Both the position numbers and the translations under genes were made by a program. Of a stretch of DNA of 64,000 nucleotides, positions 1 through 9,024 are shown in pieces. The notes under the pieces were generated by a model. The model saw only the letters and a program-made list of their open reading frames with translations. It was not told where the DNA came from and did no database searches. Within the stretch, counting starts at the first letter, position 1. Each line of letters begins with the position of its first letter. Source of the DNA: Euphrasia confusa (lineage: Eukaryota > Streptophyta > Magnoliopsida > Lamiales > Orobanchaceae); NCBI GenBank assembly GCA_954870475.1, contig OX940951.1:29534243-29598242 (forward strand), written 5' to 3'.

Positions 1-1059
1 TACTAGTCTCGGATATAAGAGATGAATAAATTAATTAAGCAATAAATTAATTTTATTCATGGATATTTATATCTTAAACACACGGAATAAATAATACTAC
101 CGGAGATAATATTATTTGATATAATATGGTAAATATTGGGAGTGCAATTATATTTATATAGTGGAAGTAATTATATAATTAATATTAACGGATTAATAGA
201 TTTGGGCTTGAGCTCAATTTAATCATTAATATTGGAAGCCCAATATTCCACCTCCTTTAGATCCCCTACGTAGCCTATAAAAGCACTACATGGTCTTCAC
301 AATTTAAGAAATAAGACAAGAATATCAATAGTTGATAGTTCTAGAGAGTTGTGAAGGAGATCCATAGGAGTTTGGAGGATCGTCGCCCACACGACGTTCG
401 AACGAAGTGCAAGGAATACGTGGGATGGTCTTAAGGTCTTCAATTAATCTCGTTTCTCCGTACAACGAGACTAAGGTAATAATCATAAACCCCCTCTTAT
501 GATTATTTGTTTTTAATCGTGATATATACATGAACGAAGGTCCGGGAAAGGAACGAACCCGGAGACGGGGATAGACCGGGCGGTGGTGGTCGAAGACCAC
601 CGGACCGTCGGCGGTCTAGAGATCCCCGCCGGGGATCGCGCCTACGCGCGTCGCGGGGAAGCCCTCGGCTCCAGCCGAGGGGGCGATCGAACCCTAGGTT
701 CGATCGCCGGGTGAGCCGCGGGTTTACCCGCAGCGCCTCGTATCAGCTGCGGGGTTTCCCGCAGCGGTGATGCGGAGTGGATCGAACCCCCCGCGAGCAG
801 CGAGCCCGTGAGCTCGCTGCGGGGCTGCTACGAGCATCCCCGAGGATGCTCATTGCATCCCCAACGATCGTCCGTAGACGATCACGAGCCCCCTCGTGGG
901 GGCTCGGCTGGACGCACGCGGCCCTCGGGGCCTCGCTGGGCGTTTGGTCGGGCCCCGGCTCACGCGGTGGTTCGCGGTTGGTTCTCCGGCGATCGAGGAT
1001 TTCGGTCGGGTTATCAGTTCCGCGATATTTTTGATAGCCCGGGATATCGATTTCCAACA
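1..1059 (+). repeat. Copia element A, 5' LTR (left end outside window)
   Basis: The sequence is the downstream part of a family-1 copia LTR. It shows the AT-rich U3, a TATA box at 276-283, a splice-donor-like AAG|GTAATA at 473-481, a GC-rich hairpin-rich stretch at about 560-940, and the terminus TTTCCAACA at 1051-1059, directly followed by a primer-binding site. It aligns along its length with the B, C, D and E LTRs but is clearly diverged, so A is an older insertion. The LTR start lies before base 1. Confidence 0.9.
276..283 (+). promoter_or_regulatory. LTR TATA box, element A
   Basis: TATAAAAG lies in a block (CTACGTAGCC before, CACTACATGG after) that is conserved in every family-1 LTR in the window. 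It is the likely core promoter for element RNA, starting some 30 bases downstream. Confidence 0.75.
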
Positions 1060-1061
1060 AT

Positions 1062-1074
1062 TGGTATCAGAGCG
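1062..1074 (+). promoter_or_regulatory. Primer-binding site of element A
   Basis: TGGTATCAGAGCG begins two bases after the LTR end. It is complementary to the 3' end of plant initiator tRNA-Met, the usual primer for Ty1/copia minus-strand synthesis. Confidence 0.9.
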
Positions 1075-1558
1075 TTGGTTCTAGTTCATGTATATATTCG
1101 ATTATTGTTCTACCTTGCAGGGATTTCCGACTATTATGGCTTATAATTTTTCGTAAATTATTTTGTCATGATTATTGGTTTATTAAACTCTCGGACATGT
1201 CGAGATTCGTTTTGTGTGGATGAATGCTTGTAATAGTAAAAATTCGGGATTGGCCGAATTTAGGATTTATTATTATTGTTCTATGTTTTTCGGAAATTGT
1301 ATAGGGTCGATTTCATGTATAGAATCGATACCGGAATTGTAATTAAAAATTTTGTAATTTATTTACGTTGGTTCGATGTTGGAACGATCGCCGGAAGAAC
1401 GAGGGTGTGACGAAGAAGGCGGAGGACGAAGAACCAAGGGGGTCGATCATCCCCCTGTTCGATCCCCATGAGGATCGATCGACCCCGGGCTGCCCTAGGG
1501 CTCTCGGCCACGCCGGCCACCAAGGGAGGTGGCGCGTGGGCCTTGGGCGGCGGCGGTG

Positions 1559-1563
1559 GAGGT
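1559..1563. repeat. Target-site duplication GAGGT of element B (left copy)
   Basis: GAGGT at 1559-1563 recurs at 10793-10797, immediately outside the two termini of element B. Five-base duplications are typical for copia integrase. This fixes both ends of B and shows that it landed in the leader of A. Confidence 0.93.
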
Positions 1564-2487
1564 TGTTGGAGTTGTGTACTTAATGTCTAGATTTAAGTAT
1601 CAATAAACTCCCGGTCATAGCATTTAATCTATTTAATTAATAAACAATTATTTGCATTTAATTATCATTAATTAAATATATGCAAAATATAGTCCTGGAT
1701 TCTATACGTTGTAGTTAGTATGGTGTGCGACGTCACACAGAAGATCATACTATCGGTTACTCGTATTTAATCGAATGGTTGCTCACGACCTAGATGGACA
1801 CGGACCAATCCATCGGTATAGTCGTTGTGTGAGAGAGAAAATAATTTGTCTTAATTATTTTATCACACTTGTACACTTGGTGTATTGGGCGGATCGCTTG
1901 AGATTTATCAATTAGGATTGCCGTTGATAATTGATTTAAGTCTCAGAGTATTTTATTCTTAATCCCCGATACTATTGCGGGTGTGTATATTTAATATAAG
2001 TGACTTTGATTTTCCAAAGGAATTAACCGATTTAATTATTGGGTTAATTACCGGTAAAATTGGGTCGCTATATTTTATATATGGCATGCCGTGAATACTT
2101 GACGGGAAAGTGTATCCCGTAAGGGTTGATAATATCCCCGAGATAAGTTCATAAGGAATTATTGTGTAAACCTCATGAGTGGATTCATTCCGCACAATAA
2201 TTAAGGTTGAATGGTACTATTCTCGGATATAAGAGATGAATAAATTAATTAGCAATAAATTAATTTTATTCATGGATATTTAAATCTTAAATACACGGAA
2301 TAAATAATACTACCGGAGAAATATTATTTGATATAATATGGTTTAATATTGGGAGTGCAATTAATTTATATAGTGGAAAATAAATTAATTAATATTGATA
2401 AGGATTAATAGACTTGGGCTTGGGCTCAATTTAATCATCAATATTGGAAGCCCAATATTCCACCTCCTTTTGATCCCCTACGTAGCC

Positions 2488-2495
2488 TATAAAAG
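2488..2495 (+). promoter_or_regulatory. LTR TATA box, element B 5' LTR
   Basis: TATAAAAG in the conserved family-1 promoter block. The matching copy in the 3' LTR is at 9949-9956. RNA would start shortly downstream, placing the hairpin array in the transcript's leader. Confidence 0.75.
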
Positions 2496-2690
2496 CACTA
2501 CATGGCCTTCATAATTCATACACATCATAAGACAAGAATATCATACTTGATATTGCTTGAGAGTTAAAGGAGATCCATAGGAGTTCGATAGATCGTCGCC
2601 CACACGACGTTCAGACGAGGTGCAAGGAATACGTAGGAAGATTCGAAGGTCTTCAACGTTTTGATTTCGTTTCTCCGCACAACGAATCGA

Positions 2691-2693
2691 GGT
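2691..2693 (+). promoter_or_regulatory. Candidate splice donor in LTR (exon ends 2691)
   Basis: CGAG|GTACAA follows the conserved block TTTCTCCGCACAACGA. Every LTR in the window, including the unrelated-looking family-2 element G, has AG|GT with a good donor consensus at this place (GTAATA, GTACAA, GTATAA, GTAAAA, GTGAAT, GTATGG), except the 5' LTR of C, where AAG has become AAT. Pairing with the acceptor at 5407-5408 is inference. Confidence 0.45.
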
Positions 2694-2783
2694 ACAAAAT
2701 CATAATCCCCCTCTATGATTTTATGTGACATACAATTGTGATATATACATGAACATACGATCCGGGACAATCGAGACCTAGAT

Positions 2784-3214
2784 ACGGGGATCGTTGGATC
2801 CCCGTGGGGATCAAACGAGGGGCGGTCGAACCCTAGGGTTTCGACCGCCGGTGTGCCGCGCAAGGAAGCCCCGGCTGGACGCCGGGGCATGCGATCGACC
2901 TAGGGTCGATCACTGGGGATGCCACGGGCTGGTGCCGTGGCGGATCCCCGCCGCCTCGACGGCGGCGTGCGCGAGAAGGCGCCTCGGCTGGGCCAAGGCG
3001 GGCGATCGATCGGGCGATCGATCGCCGGGCGTAGACCGCGGCTGAAGCCGCGGTAGGTCAGCCGGGCTGACCGCTCCTCCTGGCGGTGGCGGTGAGTCGC
3101 CGGACTCACCGCCGGGGGGCTGTCCCATACAGCCCCGGCGATCGCCATGCACGGCGATCGCGAGCCCCGCGGTGGGGCTCGACTAGGGTTTCGGCCGCGG
3201 GTTCATCCCGCGGC
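2784..3214 (+). other. GC-rich array of about 15 consecutive hairpins (B 5' LTR)
   Basis: Inverted repeats with short loops follow one another almost without gaps. Spans and stem lengths: 2784-2805 (9 bp), 2821-2849 (9), 2868-2888 (8), 2893-2911 (8), 2921-2941 (7), 2949-2967 (7), about 2980-3000 (9, one mismatch here), 3001-3026 (10), 3036-3053 (8), 3056-3072 (7), 3088-3113 (11), 3116-3136 (8), 3139-3160 (8), 3161-3181 (8) and 3194-3214 (8). The flanks are AT-rich. Stems differ between elements by paired changes. Short ORFs here are by-products of GC content and I do not call genes. Confidence 0.8.
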
Positions 3215-3333
3215 GATGCTCTCGTCGGGCCCGGTTCTTCGTGGTGTTCGCAATCGGTTTCCGGCGACGGGATTTTGATCGGATTATCGGTTTCCGCATA
3301 TTTTGGTAATCCGGGATATCGATTTCTAGCAAA

Positions 3334-3346
3334 TGGTATCAGAGCG
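3334..3346 (+). promoter_or_regulatory. Primer-binding site of element B
   Basis: TGGTATCAGAGCG, complementary to initiator tRNA-Met, two bases after the 5' LTR end. Confidence 0.92.
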
Positions 3347-5423
3347 TTTGGTTTCGTGTTCATGTATATGTTCTATTATTCTACCTTGCAGGGATTTCCG
3401 GCTATCATGGTTTAATTAATTGTTATTTAATTATCATGATTATTCCTTTATTAAACTCTCGGACATGTCGAGATTCGTTTTGTGTGGATGAATGTTTGTA
3501 ATAGTAAAAATTCGGGGGTTGACCGAATTTAGGATTTATTATTATTGTTCTACGTTTTTCCGGAAAATGTATAGGGTCGATTTCATGTATAGAATCGATA
3601 CCGGAATTGTAAATTAATTATTGTAATTTATTTACGTTGGATCGATGTTGAGACGATCGCCGGAAGACGAAGACGTGTGACGAAGACGAAGGGGACGAAG
3701 TACTGGGGGTCGATCAACCCCATGATCGACCCCATGATCGATCAAAGGGGAAGGGGGCGTCGCGCCCCTTCGGTCGTGGGCTGTCGCCGGCGACGGTGGC
3801 GGCTGGCCGGCTGGAATGGCGGCGGCGGGTGCTCCCTCCCGGTGGACGGTCGATCATGGTGGGGTGGTGTGGGGTCTCCCAACCCATGCCACTTCTACCA
3901 AGATTTACTTTCCTAATTTAATTCGGTTTTCCTATTTGAGTGTTCTTATTTTTAGGAACTCTCATGGATTAGGAAAAAAATTAATTGAAATTAATTTTAT
4001 TCCTTGTTGAGTATTCTCTTTTATGGGAACTCTCATGGATTAGGAAAAGAATTAATTAGGAATTAATTTATTTCCTATTTGATTATTCCTTATTGGAATT
4101 TTCATTAGATGGAAATTAATTAATTGTTGGAAAGTAGAAGAGTCCTAATTTATTTTATTTCCTTATTCTATTATAGAAGTCTTCTAGAATATTCAAGTTT
4201 AACTTGGATAGGATTCTAGAGATTTAATAGAATTAGATGGGAAAATAAATAAATAAAATATTAATAATATTTAATTTTATTTTTGATATATTCAATTGAC
4301 TTAATTTTCGAATTAAGTAACTTTTGGATTAATTGAAAATAAATAGATTTAAATATTGGGATTAATATTCTCATCACATGGAGCATTAAAAAACGAAGAC
4401 TGAAGACTAGAAGATGCGTACGGAGATGGAATAAAGCCATGATAGTCGGGAAAATAATTTTCTAGCATTATTTTTGACTATGAGATACTATGTGCTTTAT
4501 TACTTGTATGCATGCTATATGTGTTTATTTTTATGCACTGGATAGCGTATCCCTTTATTGTAAAAAGCTAAGTGGGAGAGGGGATGGAAACATTCCCATG
4601 GTCTCCATTGCTGTTCTCTTGGTGACTCTTATGGACTTTCGAAGTTCGTATAGACGAGTCATTGGAGGAGAATTCTTGTAATTCCTTCTACAAGAAACAT
4701 TGATCAAGTTTATCAAACAATGCCTAATTTGTCTTTCTGAAGCTGACTTCAAGTCGTTCTCACCCCGGGGAGTGGAATGGAGCCAATGCCACTTGGTCAT
4801 GTGGATGACACAAATTAGAGACCTTCGTACCATCCTTTTAAAGGTGGATCGATTGTCTGCTCGGCTCCCTCATTTATGAGAGATAGGGTTGTTCGCATGG
4901 TGAATCACTGGTTATAAACTTCGAGTTTCACTTATGATTCTCCGCGTCTTGGTTTGCGAGAATTCAATGGATCGAGTAAAAGGATGTCAATTGTAAAAGT
5001 CTTTTGGTATAGTAAACGTCCACACTATCGTGGCTTGCTATACTGAATGGGATTTTGGAACGATTGATGTAGACAGTTTTAGAAGAGGGTAAAGGATCCG
5101 TGTATCAACGTAAACGTCCACACTATCGTGGCTTGCGGTGATATGCGACTCCCAAACGAACTTCTTGGTACTGAGTAATGGTTTACACTTAGGTACGCTT
5201 CATAGTATTCTTCCCATCGAAGTAACGCTATAGATGATGTACGACCGAAGCAAATCTAATTACGAAATCATTTGGGTGGGTAAACGTCCACACTATCGTG
5301 GCTTGCCTTACCTGATGGTATTTTAGATGTAATTAGTAATTTAATGATATTATTTGAGGGAGATAATATCGGACATTAAATTGATTGTTTGTTTATATGT
5401 ACTTATAGGTTTAGAGAATAGCT
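3347..5423 (+). other. Element B leader between primer site and gag
   Basis: About 2.1 kb without a supported gene. In order it holds: the ACATGTCGAGATTCG block; a conserved hairpin at 3577-3598 (TCGATT/AATCGA, 10-base loop); a GC-rich patch at about 3650-3880; an AT-rich stretch at about 3900-4380; a block with AAGTGGGAGAGG near 4570; the CCCCGGGGAGTGGAATGG block near 4765; three copies of a short hairpin motif; and an acceptor-like TTATAG at 5403-5408, 15 bases before the gag ATG. Many upstream ATGs make efficient translation of gag from unspliced RNA unlikely. Confidence 0.75.
5012..5306 (+). other. Three copies of hairpin motif upstream of gag (element B)
   Basis: GTAAACGTCCACA + CTAT + CGTGGCTTGC occurs at 5012-5038, 5110-5136 and 5280-5306. 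CCAC and GTGG can pair. The variable centre is identical in all three copies here but differs in other elements (for example CACGTGG in A and D). The pattern is too short and irregularly spaced for a CRISPR or satellite. The role is unknown; a Gag- or RNA-packaging site is possible. Confidence 0.75.
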
Positions 5424-6241
5424 ATGAATCCACTTTCTGTGATACTCAAGGAGAATAAACTCACTGGTCCCAATTATATTGATTGGAAGAGAAATTTGGA
5501 CATTGTCCTGACTGCTGAAGAGTACAAGTTTGTACTCTATGAGCATTGCCCTGCTGAACCCACGGCTGCCTCAACTGATGAGGAAAAGGAAACATATCGG
5601 AAGTGGAAAAAGGCTGATGAAATGACTAGGTGCTATATTTTGGCTTCTATGTCAAATGTACTCCAAACCCAACATCAGTCGATGAACACTGCCGAGGATA
5701 TGTTGTTCAACCTCAAGGAGATGTTTGGGCATCAAGACCGTGCGGGTAGGCAAGAAGCCATGAGAGTCCTCATGTCGACTACTCAGTCTGAAGGAACGCC
5801 CGTTGGGGAACACGTTCTTAAGATGATGAGTTTGTTGAATGAATTGGAAGTCCTAGGAGCTATGATTGATGGTGAGACGCAGTCGACATCATACTCCAGT
5901 CTCTGACCCCTAGTTTTGAGCAGTTTCGTATGAGCTATAATATGGGTAAACTATCTTATACTCTTGCGCAACTCCTGACTGAACTGAAGGCGGCAGAGGG
6001 GATCTATAAGAAGGGCAAGTCTAAAGTGCTTGTAGCTACCAAGTCCAAAAGCTTGAAAGTTGTTGGAGGTAGGGGCAAGAAAGGGAAGCAATCCTGGAAA
6101 CCCAGTGGTGCCAAGAGGAATGGACCACGAGTGGGGGCTAACAAGCCAAGGGGCAAGTGCTTCCGATGCAACAAGTCTGGACACTGGAAGTCTGAATGTC
6201 CTCTCATAGGTACAAATTTTTCTTTAGTCGTAAAAACATAG
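5424..6241 (+). pseudogene. gag: Copia gag of element B, one frameshift
   Basis: Capsid-like UBN2/copia Gag. It opens at the ATG in MNPLSVILKE, the same start as the intact copies in D and E. The first frame runs to 5906. A one-base loss near 5888 (GACGCAGTCGAC against GACGCAAGTCGAC in D) shifts the frame, and the rest reads in the next frame to 6241. The C-terminus keeps a basic linker and a CX2CX4HX4C zinc knuckle (CFRCNKSGHWKSEC). Product would be a nucleocapsid/capsid protein packing element RNA in cytoplasmic particles. The stop right after the knuckle is shared with D and E. Confidence 0.88.
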
Positions 6242-9011
6242 TCAGCGGTATTATATACCAGAATTCTGGTGTGTAGATATGGAACCACTGATGGTATGTG
6301 CATTATTTTGAATGCAGGGGTTCCAGAAAACCCGGCGACTTAGAGAAGAAGAGTTCGAGTCTACATGGGCGAAGCTGTTGGGGTAGCAGCGATTGCAGTG
6401 GAAGACATTTATCTGCTTTTAGTAGTTTTAGGATTTCATTTCAAGGTTATTGCTTTATGTACCCCTTTATTTTGAAAAGAACTTTTGTTCTGGTTTTTCT
6501 ATTAATGAATGGATATTTATTTCTTTAATCATTCGGTGATTTAGATAAGAAATAATGGTGTTATCTATTCTGGTACATTAGATAGCAATATATGAATGAT
6601 GAATCCTTAGTCTACCACGATGCAACGAACCGTTATGTATAACTTGTTTTACTTATTAGATGTATTTATTTATTAATCATTATGCTTGTGAATTCTTGAA
6701 CTTAGTAGTATTTATTCAAAAAGGATTCAAAAGGTCGAAATTGATTTGATCAATTATAGTTGGAGTAATGGACCTCCCGACCTAAGAATCAATTTTGGAA
6801 GATGATACAACTAAACTAACCTTTCTGGATAAAGGATAGATTTCGGACGAGTATTAAGAATGATTTATGATTAATGCGGTAACATGTGTAATTAGAAAGG
6901 TATGAGTAGTTCTTTCAAAGAATACTCGAAGATGGATTAGAATACTTGATGTGCCATAAAAGCAAAGTGTTTTTTATCAGTCAGTAGACACAAAGCTATT
7001 ATGGGGAACCTTCAAAGTATATCCATTAGAAGCCTGCGACTTGTTCGCGGAGGCTACCACCTGTCTAAAGAACACATAGCATAAATCGAAGATTGGGATT
7101 AAGTCTCAAAGGACTGCACCATGCACTCACGTGTGGAAATGGTGTGTCAGGAATAAGAAATGGGAGTCTAATAGTAAAAGGGCAAGTTTATTCGGAACTG
7201 CCTATGTTCTATGGATATTTCTGGATACAACGGCTCATTCTATATGGTTGTAGGATATCCTAGAAGAACAAGTGATTGTATGTTCAATAGTACTATGAAC
7301 CAGAGGCGTGTCCTCGCCCGGTTCTTAGAGGAAGACTATTAGATGAACTACAATGCCCTAACTGAGAACCAGCCTAACCGAGTAGTAGTACACCACAGAC
7401 TGCACCTAAATGTTATTACTGTTTCACACCGGAACGCCATTGCAGTGGGAGGTTGTTAAGCAACCAGAGATTTTCATAAGACTAGAGGAGTTTTGAACTC
7501 TGGATCTAGTAGAGATGAAATCGATCCCTAGCTCTGCATAAGGGCAGTGTTAATCTAAATGTGCCTGCTTAGTTGTTGAGAGGCAAGATCATTTAGGAGT
7601 ACAAGCTTAGTAGATCCATTTATGGATCGTTACAAAGCTATGAATCGTGGAACTTGCGAATTGATGAGATAGTCCATTAGATGGATTCATCAAAGGGCAT
7701 AGACGAGGAAGGTGTATTAGAAACGTAATGGAAACAAGGTGGTGTTTCTCGGAGTTTTTATGTAGATAACATTTTATCATTGGCAACAATGTAAAAATGT
7801 TGTCAGATATAAAATAGTGGTTGTCTAAATAAATCGAGATATAAGATTAAGAAGAATTTGAATCATGTTCTTGGAATCTTTCGATCTCTAGATAAGAACA
7901 TTATACTTCTCCTAGAAATCTTATACGATTATGGGTTGTTTTAAACATGCATAATTCTGAGAAAGGTTATTGCCTTTCAGGAACAGAATACATCTATCTA
8001 AAGGTATGTGTCTTGAACACATAAAAGGAGATAGATAAAGCAGTTTCCTATACCTTGGTGTATGGAAAGCTTAATGGATGCAATGTTGAAAGACAAGAAC
8101 CTGATATCAACTATGCAGCTAGTATAGTGGGAGGATATCAAAGTAATCCTGTCAAGAGATATTCGGATGCTGTAAAAGTACTTTCGGAGTACTGGATTAC
8201 AACACGAATACTTCTTAAAAAATTACATTTTCTCAGATCCTATATCGGAGAAGGACCAGTGTAAGTCGATATCAGGCTATGTGTTCACTTTTGGAAGAGG
8301 TGGAACCTTATGATGAAAGAGTGATAAGCATGATGCTTCTCGGACTCTATCATAAACCGAAGAGCAGCCTCAAAGGCAGCGGAAGTTTTGGTTAAGTTAA
8401 TGGATGCAATGTTGAAAGACAAGAACCTGATATCAACTATGCAGCTAGTATAGTGGGAGGATATCAAAGTAATCCTGTCAAGAGATATTCGGATGCTGTA
8501 AAAGTACTTTCGGAGTACTGGATTACAACACGAATACTTCTTAAAAAATTACATTTTCTCAGATCCTATATCGGAGAAGGACCAGTGTAAGTCGATATCA
8601 GGCTATGTGTTCACTTTTGGAAGAGGTGGAACCTTATGATGAAAGAGTGATAAGCATGATGCTTCTCGGACTCTATCATAAACCGAAGAGCAGCCTCAGA
8701 GGCAGCGGAAGTTTTGGTTAGGTTCCGGAATGACCTCTGAGTTTGGATATGATTCTTGGTTCACCAAAGGCTATGTATATAGCGGTGCATGGTAAACTGG
8801 AAGAAGTCATAAGTTCAAAAGGTGATGATAACACATAGAGCAAGTACCACCTGATTCGAGTCATCGTCTAGGGAGACGACGCAGTAGTCACCAAGATAAC
8901 TTCAAAGCGGCAACCTAGATTGCTCATTCACATAGTACTTCTTGGAAGTACAACTTAAGCACGTGATGAGTATGGGGGTCGGGAGTTTGGAGGAAATGAC
9001 TAGACCTTAGT
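6242..9011 (+). pseudogene. Decayed pol region of element B
   Basis: About 2.8 kb collinear with pol of element C but full of stops and small deletions. The protease active-site region near 6240-6300 is frameshifted, integrase-like pieces lie at about 6700-7300, and RT-like pieces include a YVDN-like relic of YVDD near 7760. RNase H-like sequence follows at about 8040-8900. No frame could yield a functional enzyme. The same first lesions occur in A, D, E and F, so decay preceded this insertion. Confidence 0.85.
8071..8720 (+). repeat. 326-bp tandem duplication in B pol remnant
   Basis: The unit beginning TTAATGGATGCAATGTTG starts at 8071 and again at 8397, offset 326. The copies are almost identical (for example CTCAAAGG against CTCAGAGG), so the duplication is recent, probably by slippage or unequal exchange. 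The unit covers the RNase H-proximal remnant. Confidence 0.88.
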
Positions 9012-9024
9012 ACAAGTGGGAGAA
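9012..9024 (+). promoter_or_regulatory. Polypurine tract of element B
   Basis: ACAAGTGGGAGAA directly precedes the 3' LTR. The same AAGTGGGAGA tract precedes the 3' LTRs of E, G and the H fragment. It is the expected primer for plus-strand DNA synthesis. Confidence 0.85.

Larger units (their letters stand above)
1060..1563 (+). other. Element A leader, first part
   Basis: Untranslated leader after the primer site, cut by insertion of element B after base 1563. It contains the ACATGTCGAGATTCG block shared by all family-1 leaders and a conserved hairpin at 1307-1328 (TCGATT/AATCGA). It then turns GC-rich and G-rich up to the break. No gene is supported here. Confidence 0.8.
1564..3331 (+). repeat. 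Element B 5' LTR
   Basis: U3 is AT-rich. TATAAAAG lies at 2488-2495 and the splice-donor-like CGAG|GTACAA has its GT at 2692-2693. A GC-rich array of about 15 hairpins spans 2784-3214, and the LTR ends TTTCTAGCA at 3331. It has the same length as its 3' partner with no net insertion or deletion. Confidence 0.93.

Noticed and set aside
1062..1074. tRNA-like match TGGTATCAGAGC as part of a tRNA gene
   Set aside because: Only the primer-complement is present. There is no cloverleaf and no A or B box around it.
743..1146. Several overlapping open frames of 60-112 codons on both strands in the GC-rich LTR part
   Set aside because: They lie in the hairpin array, recur in all LTRs in different frames, and show no domain. 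Open frames are expected from high GC and palindromes.
2829..2842. AACCCTAGGGTTT, resembling telomere repeat pieces
   Set aside because: A single palindromic unit within a hairpin, not a tandem TTTAGGG array.
5012..5306. Repeat-spacer pattern resembling a CRISPR array
   Set aside because: Only three repeats with unequal spacing inside a plant retrotransposon leader; the spacers are collinear between elements.
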